Shown here piece by piece: positions 35,796-46,693 of a stretch of 64,000 nucleotides of DNA. The stretch is from Ambrosia x helenae (lineage: Eukaryota; Streptophyta; Magnoliopsida; Asterales; Asteraceae). The notes under the pieces were generated by a model. It was not told the DNA's origin and made no database searches. It was given only the letters and a program-made list of their open reading frames with translations. The DNA lies in NCBI GenBank assembly GCA_030844895.1, contig CM061228.1:33542626-33606625 (forward strand). The letters run 5' to 3'. The translations under genes were made by a program, and so were the position numbers. How positions within the stretch are numbered: the stretch's first letter is position 1; each line of letters begins with the position of its first letter.

Positions 35796-38700
35796 ATTGT
35801 TTATCTATAAACATATGTGGGTGGGGACTGTTGGTAAAGCAGCCTGGATTAAGAAATTAAAACACGATCATGGGTGTCTTTTATTGGTATACAAGAGACT
35901 CTAGCGAGTGATATGACATTGTCGCTCGTTTCCATTTTTGGGGTGGTTCGGGGTGTGCTTTTGAAGCGGTTAATGCGAGTGGTCATTCGGGGGGTCTTGT
36001 TAGTATTTGGGACCCTAAAGTTTTTTCGAAAGATACGGTTAACAAAGACAAAAATTACCTTCATGTGGCGGGTACGGTTGAGGCTGGTGCTACTCGTTTC
36101 AACATCCTCAACGTGTACGCCCCTCAATCGAATGCTGAAAAGCGGACCCTCTGGACTAAACTTATCAACTTGATCAATTATTATGATGGAGGTTGGTTAG
36201 TTTTTGGGGATTTTAATGCAGTGAGAAATAGGGATGAAAGGAAGTATTCAGCTTTTAACCCGGTTTGCGCTCAAGATTTCAATGATTTTGTTGATGCAGC
36301 GGGTCTTAGAGAGTATGATTTAAAAGGTTATCGGTTTACTTATATGTCTCATAGACGCGGAGTTTGTACGTGGAGCCGTATTGACAGATTCTTCGTGTGT
36401 GATGACATATTCAATCGATGGCCGAATGCTTGTGTCCGGGTGTTGGAGAGGAACCTATCGGATCATGCGCCTTTACTCTTCACTATTATTGATTCGAACT
36501 ACGGTCCGAAGCCCTTCAGGTTTTTCGACTCGTGGTTGGATAGGCCTGGGTGCGTTGAAGTTATTAACAAAGTTTGGGGTGATTGGATTGATATTGGTCC
36601 GGCTGACAGGAACCTTATTAATAAACTTCGGAAGTTGCGCTATGCTTTAAAAGAGTGGTTCCAAATTTGTAGTTCCAAAGAGAAAGAGATTGAAAACGAA
36701 CTTGAGAGCGGAGAAGGAGGAGTACGAGAGGCGCATGGAATGTCATGATTTGGAAGAAACTGACCTTTGGATATGGACCGAGTGTAAGGTTGCCCTGGAA
36801 GAGATTGACCAATTCAAGGCTCGGGATATTCGTCAAAAATCCCGGGTTAAATGGGCGGCCCTTAGGGGACGAGAACACAAGTTTTTTCCATAATATGCTG
36901 AATAGTAGAAAGGCGGTAATTCCATTCCGGGCTTGTTAATAAATGGGGTTTGGGTCACGAATCCTACAAGTGTGAAGAAGGAAGTGATGGCGTTCTTTAG
37001 AGACCATTTTAAAGAGAGCTATCCGTCGAGGCCGTCGCTTGTATGCAATGGTATTAATAAATTAAATGATCTTGACAGTCTTAACTTGATTAATATGTTT
37101 TCTAGACAGGAAATCAAGGAAGCCGTCTTCGAATGCGGTTCAAATAAGGCGCCGGGTCCCGACGGTTTCAATTTCCGCTTTGTCAAACGGTTTTGGAACT
37201 TATTTGAAGATGATTTTTATAAGATTATGAGCGATTTCCATGCTTTCGGGGCTGATTAACATGGGGTGCGGATCGGCTTTTATAACACTCATTCCAAAGG
37301 TGAAGACCCCGATGGGGTTAAGAGATTATAGACCTATTACCCTTATTGGGTTGGTGAACAAGGTTATCTCCAAAATCCTTGCGAACCGCCTCAAAAAGGT
37401 GATGGGTCAACTTATTTCCGAAGACCAATCGGCATTCTTGTCTGATAGATTCATCCTCGATGGGCCTCTTGTTTTAAATGAGGTTATGGAGTGGTTGAAG
37501 AAAAAGAATAAAAAGTCGTTCATGCTCAAAATAGATTTCGAGAAAGCATATGACAATGTAAAATTGGAAGTTCTTGGTTTCTATTTTGTCTCAAATGGGT
37601 TTTCATCCATTGTGGTGTAAGTGGATTGAAGGTATTTGCTCCTCGGCCAGGGCGGCGGTGCTGGTTAATGGTTCGCCGACCTACGAGTTCGGGTGTGGGA
37701 AAGGTCTTCGACAAGGTGACCCCCTGTCTCCATTTCTATTTTTAATCGTCATGGAAGCATTGTCTTGGTTATTGAAAAAAGCGCAAGAGATAGGTGTTTT
37801 TCGGGGTGTTAGTTTCAATAGCGATGATGTTGTTTTGTCCCACCTCTTCTATGCCGATGACGCTCTAATCATGGGCGATTGTCGCGAGAAAATATTCAAA
37901 GCATAGCCCGGGTCCTCCGTATTTTCTATATATGCTCTGGCTTACGCATAAATATTCATAAATCAAATATTTATGGTATTGGAGTTGATAATATAGAGGT
38001 GGATGACATGATAGATTTTTCTGGGTTGCAAAAGAGGTGAGTTCCCATTCAAATACCTTGGCATTCCGGTTGGCGCGAAAATGTCTCGGGTTACAATTTG
38101 GAAGACTATCATTGACGTGGGTCAGCAGTCGATTAGAGTCATGGAAAGCTAGATCTTTATCTATTGGAGGCCGCTTGACCCTCATTAAATCGGTTTTGGA
38201 GAACTTACCTATATATTACCTATCTCTATACAAAGCGCCGAAAGCGGTTATAGACGCCATCGAGTCCATTATGCGCCGGTTCTTATGGTCCGGCACCTCT
38301 AGTGATAAAAAGATAGCTTGGGTGTCATGGGACTTGGTTACAACTCCAAAGAAGAAGGGAGGTTTGGGTGTTTCTAGATTGATTGAGGTAAACAATGCGC
38401 TTTTATTAAAATGGACGTGGCGTTTCAAAAAGAATGGCGATACGCTTTGGCGGAAGATTATCATGCATTGTCATGGGAGGTCTAGACCTTGGACGTTGCT
38501 CCCTTGTAACATGGCCTTAGGTGGTTGCTGGAAGTCGATTGTGAAGGTGGGAGAATGCAAAATGTCAAACGGGTCAGCCCTTAATTCACAGTTTGTGGGT
38601 GAGCTAGGGATGGCATTTCCTTATGCTTCTGGGGCGATATCTGGCTTAGGGACAGCCCCCTCAGGGAGGTGTATCCGCACCTTTTCAACTAGAGAAAAAG

Positions 38701-39447
38701 AAATGGGCCTCCGTCTCTGATCGTATTCTATGGAACCAAAATGACAAGTCTTTGCGATGGGATTGGAAAGCGCATCCTTCTTCTGCTGAGGAAGTGTCTG
38801 AGTTATTCTCCTTATTGGAGGATATTCATGACATTACTCGGAAAGAGGGAAGTGATTCGTGGAAGTGGAAAGCGGAAAAAGACGGCATTTTCACAGTGGC
38901 CTCCGCGAAAAAAATTCAATCGACTTTTAACATGGGGCTTACTGGACCGGTGGTCCATTGGAAGACTTGGGTCCCTCTTAAGTGCAGGATTATGGTTTGG
39001 AGATTGGCGTTAAATCGGCTACCTACTATCGCAGAATTGATCAAGCGCGGCGTCTCAGTTTTGCGGCTTGGCTGCAGCTTTTGCGAAGAAGTGCAGGAAT
39101 CAGCTCTGCACCTTTACACTGGCTGTATTTTTTCTCAGGAAGTGTGGTTTAGAGTCGAAGATTGGTGCAGGCTCCCGCATTCTTTCGCATTCCAAGTAGA
39201 AGACATTTTAAAGATGCCGAACAGTGGGTCTCTCTCGAAACCTGCTAGACGTATCCTGCGAGGCATAGTGTACACGACTCTTTGGGTGATTTGGAATGAA
39301 CGAAATGCTCGTATTTTTACAAACAAGAGTCGGAAAGCCATCGAGATTGTAGAGATAGTTAAAGCCACGTCGTTTTTTTGGTACCGTCATAGGACTAGAC
39401 ATAAACTTATCGAGTGGAAAGTGTGGTGTAAATATCCTCTGGATTGA
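35792..39447 (+). pseudogene. LINE ORF2 (endonuclease, reverse transcriptase, zf-RVT), frameshifted
   Basis: ORF2 nicks the target and reverse-transcribes the RNA. The start MNCLSINICGWG matches the usual plant L1 ORF2 opening. Endonuclease motifs are present: IQET (about 35883), GDFNAVR (about 36207), RIDRFF and SDHAPLLF (about 36460). The RT shows NKAPGPDGF (about 37145), LIPKV and YRPITL (37290-37345), KIDFEKAYD (about 37530), GLRQGDPLSPFLF (about 37700) and the catalytic FYADDALIMG (about 37848). The zf-RVT region near the end has WKTWVPLKCRIMVWRLALNR (about 38960) and cysteine-rich C-x2-C / H-x4-C spacing. Frames change repeatedly (for example near 35835, 35940, 36715, 36890, 37250, 37585, 37905, 38030, 38630), so it is dead although the motifs are preserved. 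Confidence 0.92.
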
Positions 39448-39526
39448 TGTGTTTTTGGTGTGCCTCTCTTAGGTCCTTGCTTTGAGGGCTCTTTGAGCGG
39501 GTGTTTTTTAATGAAATTCTCTTTTC

Positions 39527-39542
39527 AAAAAAAAAAAAAAAA
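39527..39542 (+). other. Poly-A tail of the LINE
   Basis: A run of 16 A follows CTTTTC and marks the 3' end of the element. Confidence 0.85.
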
Positions 39543-40378
39543 TAAATAACTAGATTTTAGGTTAAATCCCACATCATTTATTGTTTTCGATCCGGTTTGT
39601 ACATGAATCTAGTATCGAATCGGCCTAACATGAAATTTAAATAAACTGCCATTCATCTTAACATTTTCTTTTAAGAGATTAATATTGTTAGTTAATTTCC
39701 TAGCAGAAACATAAAACTATAAAAGTATATAACGAACCTAACCTAAACGTGAGTTAGATACGTATAGCTAGACATGTAGGTTGTCAACTTAGTGTTTTTA
39801 TAAGCTTATTAAGATGTATTTTCTATCAAAACTTAAAAGTTAGAAAAGGGATGAATGTGTTTTGTAAGTTAAGTGGTGTTGTTTCATTTACACATTTGAT
39901 TTGGGGACATATATGTTAAGATTGTGATACGTATAAAATAGTGTAAGGGGTAGAAGAATAAGTTAATGAAATTAGGGTTCATGTGTCTGACATGATTTCC
40001 GGGTTCATAAAAAAAGTTCAAGTTCATGTTGGGTTCGACGTGTGAAAACAGTCAATTTAACACTCCTAGTTACACGAGGGGCACTAATGTTGATTACGTA
40101 CTAATTAATTGACGTTTTAAGTGTCGAAAAAAGATGCCATTGAAGTCTATTTCGAAGCATGATTTATTGGAAGAAAAAGCGAAAATGCAAATGATAAGGT
40201 GAGTTGCAAAACAATATGCTTTATTTTGGTAGTTTTGTATAGCTTTTTATCAAAATTTTCCAATATGAGGTCTGGAGTGCAGCCTGCTCTTCGAATAAAG
40301 TTTACGGGATATACCTGGAAACACCCATTTGCATTATTGGGACCCCACATAAAGATTGTGTTTTTGGCTTATTGTACA
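39543..40378. other. Intergenic stretch with exon-like scraps
   Basis: Mostly non-coding. 40136-40199 on the + strand reads as an exon-like piece ending in AAG|GTGAG. 40350-40230 on the - strand contains NANGCFQVYPVNFIRRAGC, which has protein-like composition. No family is recognised and both may be chance. Confidence 0.25.
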
Positions 40379-40388
40379 CTAGCTTATA

Positions 40389-40405
40389 CCCGGGAGCGTC
40401 CCGGG
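40389..40405 (-). terminator. 3' terminal hairpin of the Helitron
   Basis: A perfect 7-base GC-rich stem with a 3-base loop lies 6 bases before CTAG. In Helitrons this hairpin ends rolling-circle transposition; it is not a transcription terminator. Confidence 0.85.
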
Positions 40406-40928
40406 TTGAAAGTTTTAATAATGTAGAAATTTAGAATAAAATTGATTAAGTTAAATGTTAAATGTAAAAATTTAATTCAAAAGACTATGTCAAAGTTACA
40501 TTATGTATGCCTTTGTTGAATATTGTTATTGTTGTTCTAAGTGTTAATTAGTTTTGATGATAAAAGTTAGGTTGGATATATTATTGTGCGACGAAGCTTT
40601 AAACGTAAAGTTTCGAAACGTATTTTGTATTTGTGCACTGAAGTGTAGTGTTGTAGTCAAATGGTGTGTTTGGTTTTTAATTGCTCTATAAGTTGATGTT
40701 TGTTAGTCGCGTTTTATTGATCAACTTGATCAAATGTGAATGAATATAAGTAGGTGGAGAAAGGAAAGTTAGATATTTGCATTTATAAATTAATGCAACG
40801 AATCAAAAAGAGAAATGTAAATTTATAAATTATTAATAATTATAACCTTTTAATCTAAACATTAATGAAAAACTAATAAACAATCATAACAAAAGGAAAC
40901 AACAATTGTAGAATTAACTTATTAAACT

Positions 40929-41778
40929 TCAAACATTAAGTCGCCGGACTTGCAATTTCTGAATACCGGAGAGCTTTTGAGACACCACATCACTGATCAC
41001 TGCCGGTACTCTGGCGGTCAACGCCTAAATACATAAAAAATGACTACTTAATCAATTAAACAATTTACAAATCAAGAAACACAAAACCCAACGTGACCCT
41101 TCGATTTGTTAAACTGTATACCTCCTTGATAGTGATTTGAAGAGCCAGCAGCTCCTCCATGCGACGGCTTCTCCTTCCTTATTTTTCCTCCCGCCATAAT
41201 TTCTACGCGACAACTGGTAAAATGTTCTTCCTTGGTGATGCCAACATATTACAAAATTAGATTACAGTTCTCACTTTAGATAATCAAATACATTAGTTTC
41301 TTTCACTCAAAACTCAATAAAGCATTGTACTAATTAGGAGTGTTTGCCATTGTATTGTCTTATTTAAAGGTCATATTACATACATATCCTATAAAAAAAA
41401 TCAGAATTTTTTAAGCACTCAAACTGCTAAATATCATAGTATTACATACGTTTTGGTATTTAAAGATCATATTACATGCAAATAATCAAAACTTTCAAAC
41501 ACTCAAACTACTAAATATCATATTCAACACAAACAGTGCAAAAATCAAATTAGGCATATCAGAAGATATTAAAACAAAAAAAAAAATTACAGCAGATATC
41601 AACAAAATTTGGCTCTGAAAAATAATATTGAGCAAATTATCGAAATAAAAAAAAGCTAAATATAAACATAATTACCGTAGCCGAAGGAGAACAGAGGCTC
41701 CGCTGGTTCTTCTTCAACCACCACTTCCGCCGCCATTGGCATAAAAAATATCTCTGTCACAATCATCATATCTGACAT
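40929..41778 (-). CDS. Captured gene fragment with a possible intact 3-exon frame (84 codons), function unknown
   Basis: Three exon-like pieces on the - strand fit together. Exon 1 (41778-41676) starts MSDMMIVTEIFF, contains an acidic VVVEEEPAEPL, and ends TACG|GTAATT. Exon 2 (41177-41122) follows an AG, contains MEELLALQITIKE and ends GAG|GTATAC. Exon 3 (41024-40929) follows TTAG, contains ALTARVPAVISDVVSQKL and ends in TGA. Joined, they give 255 bases in one frame without a stop, and the last third looks like amphipathic helix. The exon 2 acceptor was chosen because it keeps the frame; other AGs exist. The leader upstream of the ATG holds AAACCCTAA, a telo-box found in promoters of housekeeping plant genes. 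I do not recognise the family. It may be part of a larger host gene whose other exons were not captured. Confidence 0.35.
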
Positions 41779-43007
41779 CTTGGTCTCTTTCTCTCAAAAA
41801 TAGTTCTTCTCTCTTCTTTGCGGTGGGATAAGAAATAACACGAAATAAGATTTAGCGAGAGATGGAGTTAGGGTTTACGAATATAAGGCGTGGGTGGTGA
41901 GGACGATGGTGTGGGAAGATGGAGATGGAGGGCGGCGGTTGCTGTGGGTAGCTGCAGACTTGATAAACATATAAATATTCAAATGCACATATTAAAAAAC
42001 CATGTAACTCCTTTCTCAAATCCTTCCCCAATAATTCCTTGGCCTAAAGTCTAAATACTGAAATCTGTGAGACTAAAGGTGTACCAAATAGCTTTATTAT
42101 TCCAATATTAATATTACTACCAAATAATATACGTCTACTAAGCTTCAAATCTGAGAATGCCAATATTCTGCTAAGTCCTATGATATGTCTAAAAAGAAAA
42201 TAAACAGAAAGCGAGTTAATCATATGTATAAATGGTACTGATATAGATATATCTTAAGAGTTCTAACTTAGAGTGAAATTCCTCTTCTAATATGCTATAC
42301 CTTATTATTTTACTATTGTATATAATTAATTAATAAATACTAATTAGGTATATCACAAGACAAAGGCTCTTTTAGTAGTTAGTTCTAAAGGTGGTTAAAC
42401 CAAGATAGCAAAAAACAGGGAGCGCTACAATCAAGTGCTGCATACTAATAAAAGTTTCAAACTAATGCATTCATCAGAGCATTAAATCCATTCCTAACAT
42501 CTCCGAAAACACCTACCATCCTACTTCCTAAACCACAAGTAACCACACCTCTATGTTCTCATCACTACAAATAATAACCTATATCTACTTAGCGTTCATC
42601 GCTTAGAGCTCTAGCCATGGTTTAATAGGTTGACCAATATCTCCTACAGACATAACCTCCTTTCCAAAACTGTGCTAAGACGCTCATTTCTAAACAGACG
42701 CTCGTCTACTTATACAAGGCACAAATGGCATCCATAAACTAATTTTGAATAAGAACAAAGTGAGTAGAAGATTTGGAAATCAATAATCAAAACGAAATCG
42801 TTCGGTTGACATCGATCACGTACACGTAAAAACAACTGACAAAAAAATGATACATGAACAAAAATGGAATTGATAAAACAATAAAACTAACAAAAGTCAT
42901 CAACTTACATCAACATTCTGTAATCTATAAATACACATCCTTAAATAGTAAAACCCCCAATACACATTACACAACAACAATCATTCAATTCTTGAAATCA
43001 GTAATAC

Positions 43008-43222
43008 CTGACAAACGGGTTCACCAGACGATCGGGGTACTCCTCACCACCGCTAGACCTCACCGCTCCAAAACCTAACAAAGCTCACCAAAAACATCCT
43101 TAATTTCAATATTTAAAAAAAAACCCTAAATTAACAATTAAACCAACAAAATTGGGAATGTGAGTGTACTAACCCTCGAGCTCTGTTTCAGTGACCTGAT
43201 CCGACTGTGACATCTCTTCCAT
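43008..43222 (-). pseudogene. Second captured gene fragment in the Helitron (two exons), function unknown
   Basis: Exon 1 (43222-43174) reads MEEMSQSDQVTETELE and ends at G|GTTAGT. Exon 2 (43074-43008) follows TTAG and continues in the same frame with SSGGEEYPDRLVNPF, ending CAG|GTATTA. The reading frame is preserved across the 99-base intron, which argues for a genuine gene origin. No convincing third exon was found downstream, so it is probably a 5' gene fragment. An untranslated-like leader precedes the ATG. Family not recognised. Confidence 0.4.
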
Positions 43223-43490
43223 TATACAAGATTAAAATTATTGTGTATCTATCTATCGCGGCGCTGATTTGTGGGGAAGCGGATCGTCGAAGATGGCGGT
43301 GCTAATACTTTGAACTTCTCACTTGGAAACAAATCCGTGGTTGCTTGATGAAATCGGTTAAACAGATTATTTGTTTGTGATAGCTCGTTGATCAGAAATC
43401 GTAAATCTATTGTGAAAAGATGAAAGAAGGAGTTAGGTGGGTTTGAAGGAGAAGATGAGTGGATGATGGTGTTTTTTATTATTACTTAAA

Positions 43491-43545
43491 TACCAATTGC
43501 CACATGGCACACTCAAGGGGAGAATGCCTCTTTGAGTGCCATGTC
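43491..43545 (-). repeat. 5' subterminal inverted repeat of the Helitron
   Basis: GCCACATGGCACACTCAAGG and CTTTGAGTGCCATGTCATC form an imperfect hairpin close to the 5' end. It is nearly the same as the one at 31081-31132. Confidence 0.7.
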
Positions 43546-43650
43546 ATCAAAATGGCTTTGGTTTATTATATGTATAGATAAATTACACTTTATTTGTTTA
43601 AAACATGGGTTAACTGCCAATAGTGACAACCAATAACGAGGTTCAGGTTC

Positions 43651-43713
43651 AATATTCATAATCTTAGTCTTGTGGGGGGGGGGGGGGGGGGGGGTTGAAT
43701 ATTCATAATCTTA
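43651..43713. repeat. Duplicated 40-60 base target with a 21-G run
   Basis: AATATTCATAATCTTAGTCT then TGTG and a G-run (43674-43694) is followed by another AATATTCATAATCTTA, where the Tourist-like element begins. The remaining TTAGTCTTGTG plus a second G-run (45984-45997) lies on the far side. The original target was therefore a tandem duplication ending in G-runs. Confidence 0.7.
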
Positions 43714-43917
43714 GGTGGTGTTTGTTTTTCTTCCAAAAGCACTTCTGACCTCTTTTGTCTAGCAGACGCGGGCAGACGTTTGGGGCGGGCAGACTGTTGT
43801 TTTTTCGGAAGACATTTCACTCCAAAAGCTCTTCCTCACCTCTTCTTGGTGCAGACTTGGACCAAAGTCTTCTAAGGTCTTCAAAGGTCTTCTCCTCTTC
43901 TCTTCTCTTCTCCTCAC

Positions 43918-44838
43918 CCACCAGCACCACCACCCACTACCACCACCACCACCGTCACCCACCCACCACCACCACCTAGCATCGTCCACCACCACCGTTC
44001 ACCACCACCACCACCCCCCACCACCGTCCACCACCACTACCACCACCCACCACCCACCACCACCATCACCCACCACCACCACGATCCACCACCCACCACC
44101 GTCCACCACCAACTCACCACCACCACCCACCACCACCACCACCAGTCCACCAACCACCACCTACCACCTTCCACCTACCACCGTCCACCCCACCACCGTC
44201 CCCACCACCACCACCACGGTCCACCACCACCACCACCCACCACCACCACCACGGTCCACCACCACCACCCACCACGGTCCAACACCCCCACCACCGTCCA
44301 CCACCACTACCATCACCACCCACCACCACCCACCACCCCACCGCCACCACCTACCACCGTCCACCCACCACCACTACCATCACCCACCACCACCACGTCC
44401 CACCACCACCCACCACGGTCCACCACCACCACTACCAAAACCCACCACCACCACCCACCACCACCCACGGTCCACCACCACCACGGTCCACCACCCAACC
44501 ACCACCCCACCACGGTCCATCACCACCACCCACCACCACCACCACTACCGTCCACCACCACTACCACCACCACCCACCACCCACACCACCACCACGGTCC
44601 ACCACCACCTACCACCTACCACCTACCACCGTCCACCCACCACCACTACCACCACCCACCACCGTCCACCTCCGCCGTCCACCACCACGGTCCAACACAC
44701 CACCACCACCTACCCCCCGTCCACCCACCACCACTACCACCACAAACCACCACCGTCCACCACCCACCCACCACCACCAACCACCCACCACCATGGACCA
44801 CACCACCACGGTCCACCCACCACCACCGTCTACCACCA
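43918..44838 (+). repeat. CCA-rich minisatellite, first array
   Basis: About 0.9 kb built almost wholly from CCACCACCACC with interspersed CCGTCCACC, CACGGTCC and CACTACCAC variants. The + strand is almost free of G and the other strand is GGTGGTGG-rich. Long open frames in all registers on both strands are composition artefacts. Confidence 0.92.
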
Positions 44839-45026
44839 GACTGCTGTAAAAACTCAGTTTATTTAAATTTAAGTTAATTTCAGCAGCCTGCAGACGTTAA
44901 CAAACAAACAGTCTTCTTCTTGCAGACTGCAGACCTTTGGTCCACCTCTTCTCCTGCAGATGTCTGCAGATGTGGTCCGCAGACTGCAGACCTTTTCCCT
45001 GCAGAAAAAAACAAACAGCACCTAAG
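44838..45026 (+). repeat. CTGCAGAC-rich terminal block, first copy
   Basis: From AGACTGCTGTAAAAACTCAG through AACAAACAGCACCT. It is repeated with few differences at 45789-45974. This first copy ends in what looks like a former element end (AACAAACAGCACC), now internal. Confidence 0.8.
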
Positions 45027-45059
45027 TTCTCTTCAAAGTCTTCTCCTCTTCTCTTCTCC

Positions 45060-45073
45060 TCACCCACCACCAC

Positions 45074-45104
<31 letters not shown>

Positions 45105-45788
45105 CACCCACCCACCACCACCACCACCTAGCATCGTCCACCACCACCGTTCACCACCACCACCGTCCATCACCACCACGGTCCACCACCACCACCGTCC
45201 CACCACCACACACCACCCACCCACCACCCCACCCACACCACCACCATCACCCACCACCACCACGGTCCACCACCACCCACCACGGTCCACCACCACCACC
45301 GTCCACCACCACCACCACCATCACCTACCACCCCACCACCGTCCACCACCACTACCACCACCCCCCACCACCACGGTCCAACCACCACCACGGTCTACCA
45401 CCACCAACCCCACCACGGTCCAGCACCACCACCGTCCACCACCACACACCCACCACCGTCCACCACCACCCACCACCACCAGGACGGTCCACCACCACCA
45501 CCTACCACCGTCCACCCACCACCACTACCACCACCGTCCCACCACCACTACCACCACCACCCACCACCACGACCCACCACCACGGTCCACTACCACACCA
45601 CCACCCACCACGTCCATCACCACCACCACCACCGTCCACCACCCACCACCACCACCGTCCACCACCACCCACCACCGTCCACCACCACTACCACCACCAC
45701 CACCGTCCACCCACCACCACTACCACCACCCACCACCGTCCACCACCACCCACCACCATGGTCCACACCACCACCACCATCTATCACC
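45060..45788 (+). repeat. CCA-rich minisatellite, second array
   Basis: About 0.73 kb of the same CCACCACCGTCC-type repeats as 43918-44838. It is preceded by the same CTTCTCCTCTTCTCTTCTCC lead-in that precedes the first array at about 43890. Confidence 0.92.
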
Positions 45789-45973
45789 AGACTGCTGTAA
45801 AAACTCAGTTTATTTAAATTTAAGTTTATTTTAGCAGCCTGCAGACGTTAACAAACAAACAGTCTTTTTCTTGCAGACTGCAGACCTTTTGGTCCACCTC
45901 TTCTCCTGCAGATGTCTGCAGATGTGGTCCGCAGACTGCAGACCTTTTCCTGCATGAAAAAACAAACAACACC
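45789..45973 (+). repeat. CTGCAGAC-rich terminal block, second copy (right end of element)
   Basis: Near-copy of 44838-45026. It ends with the right terminal inverted repeat and the TTA target copy. Confidence 0.8.
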
Positions 45974-46370
45974 TTAGTCTTGTGGGGGGGGGGGGGGAGG
46001 GGGTGTTGTGTGTGGTGGTGTGGTGGTGGTGGGTTGCTTGTAGCCTTTGTTTTTTCTTTCACTGGTTTTAACTAATCATGGCACTGTCACATCACTTCAC
46101 TGAAATATTTTTAGAGGCAATAGTCCACTGATTTTTTTTATTTATTTTCATTTAATAACCAAACTTTTTTTGTTTTTTTAATTTCACACAACGTTTCAAA
46201 TTTTTAAAACCGGTTTATTAAGCCATTTAATTCATACTATTACACCGTCCCCACCAAACGGTCAACAAAATTAAAGTCGTAATTTCTTGAAAACCGTCGA
46301 TTGAATTTAATTGAACTCACCTAAACAGTCAGTAAACCTTTAATTTTAACATGTAATCGTTCAAAAATTT
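45974..46370. other. Non-coding stretch with a G-run
   Basis: Contains the second G-run (45984-45997), a GTGGTGGTGTGG stretch and AT-rich DNA. No gene is visible. Confidence 0.5.
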
Positions 46371-46380
46371 GTATATAAAT
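46371..46380 (+). promoter_or_regulatory. Possible TATA box upstream of the MSANT-like frame
   Basis: TATATAAAT lies about 75 bases before the ATG at 46448, a plausible promoter position. The role is inferred only. Confidence 0.35.
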
Positions 46381-46447
46381 AAGATCAAACCGTGGGGTTA
46401 AAACTCACACTTTACCACGGTTTAAAAAAAAACAAACACCTACAAAG

Positions 46448-46693
46448 GTGAATCCATTGACCGAGGAAGAAGAGATGGAGTTAGTGGTGTGCTACAAGGA
46501 TGCCACAAACGACCCGGCTATAAAACAACTCCTGAGGACGAGGGCCCGGGGGGGTTCTGGGCCCAGTGTGTTGAGCGACTTCTACCAACACGTTGGCACC
46601 AACAAGACCCTCCCAGACATCCAGTTGAAGTGGACCGATCTCAATATCAAGTGTGAGAGGTGGACCACTCCCTACAACAACAGCAAACGATGA
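46448..46693 (+). pseudogene. MSANT/Myb-like fragment of a Harbinger-associated ORF1-type protein
   Basis: The frame of 81 residues starts MNPLTEEEEMELVVCYKDAT and contains VLSDFYQHVGTNKT and LKWTDLNIKCERW before ending YNNSKR-stop. In plant PIF/Harbinger ORF1 proteins and related MSANT proteins, a tryptophan-rich trihelix region with SKWTDLNTKCERF-like wording binds DNA with the transposase. This copy keeps the tail of that region but lacks the usual first part and the long C-terminal half; a stop follows at 46691-46693. About 150 bases of untranslated-like sequence and a T-rich 3' flank follow. It could be a solo gene remnant or part of a decayed Harbinger element; ends were not found. Confidence 0.5.

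Larger units (their letters stand above)
34100..39542 (+). mobile_element. L1-type LINE (non-LTR retrotransposon), nearly full length but inactive
   Basis: The order is 5' untranslated region, ORF1 (34176-35795), ORF2 (35792-39447), short 3' untranslated region and a poly-A tail at 39527-39542. The length (about 5.4 kb) and the ORF1/endonuclease/RT/zf-RVT order match plant L1 elements. Several frameshifts break both ORFs, so it cannot move by itself. I could not find a convincing target-site duplication, so the 5' limit is approximate. Confidence 0.9.
40379..43578 (-). mobile_element. Non-autonomous Helitron, 3.2 kb, with captured gene pieces
   Basis: Read on the - strand it begins TCTATACATATAATAAACC at 43578 and ends with the hairpin CCCGGGACGCTCCCGGG, then TATAAGCTAG, at 40379. 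It is flanked by A on its 5' side and T on its 3' side. These are the hallmarks of plant Helitrons: a 5' TC, a GC hairpin a few bases before a 3' CTRR, and insertion between A and T. No Rep/helicase gene is visible, so it would depend on an autonomous partner. Inside are exon-like pieces with splice sites and untranslated-like leaders on the same strand as the element, consistent with the known gene-capturing habit of Helitrons. Confidence 0.85.
43714..45973. mobile_element. Tourist/PIF-Harbinger-like non-autonomous element swollen by CCA-rich arrays
   Basis: The left end is GGTGGTGTTTGTTTTTC and the right end, reverse-complemented, is GGTGTTGTTTGTTTTTTC. Both are flanked by TTA (43711-43713, 45974-45976), the hallmark 3-base target duplication of PIF/Harbinger. 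The interior is two CCA-rich arrays, each followed by a similar block of about 180 bases rich in CTGCAGAC. No transposase is encoded. The internal structure fits one unit partly duplicated in tandem. Confidence 0.65.

Noticed and set aside
44920..45834. 304-codon H/P/T-rich open frame on the + strand and several G/W/V-rich frames on the - strand
   Set aside because: CCA-rich repeats lack stop codons in most registers. Composition is one repeat word, and frames are open on both strands.
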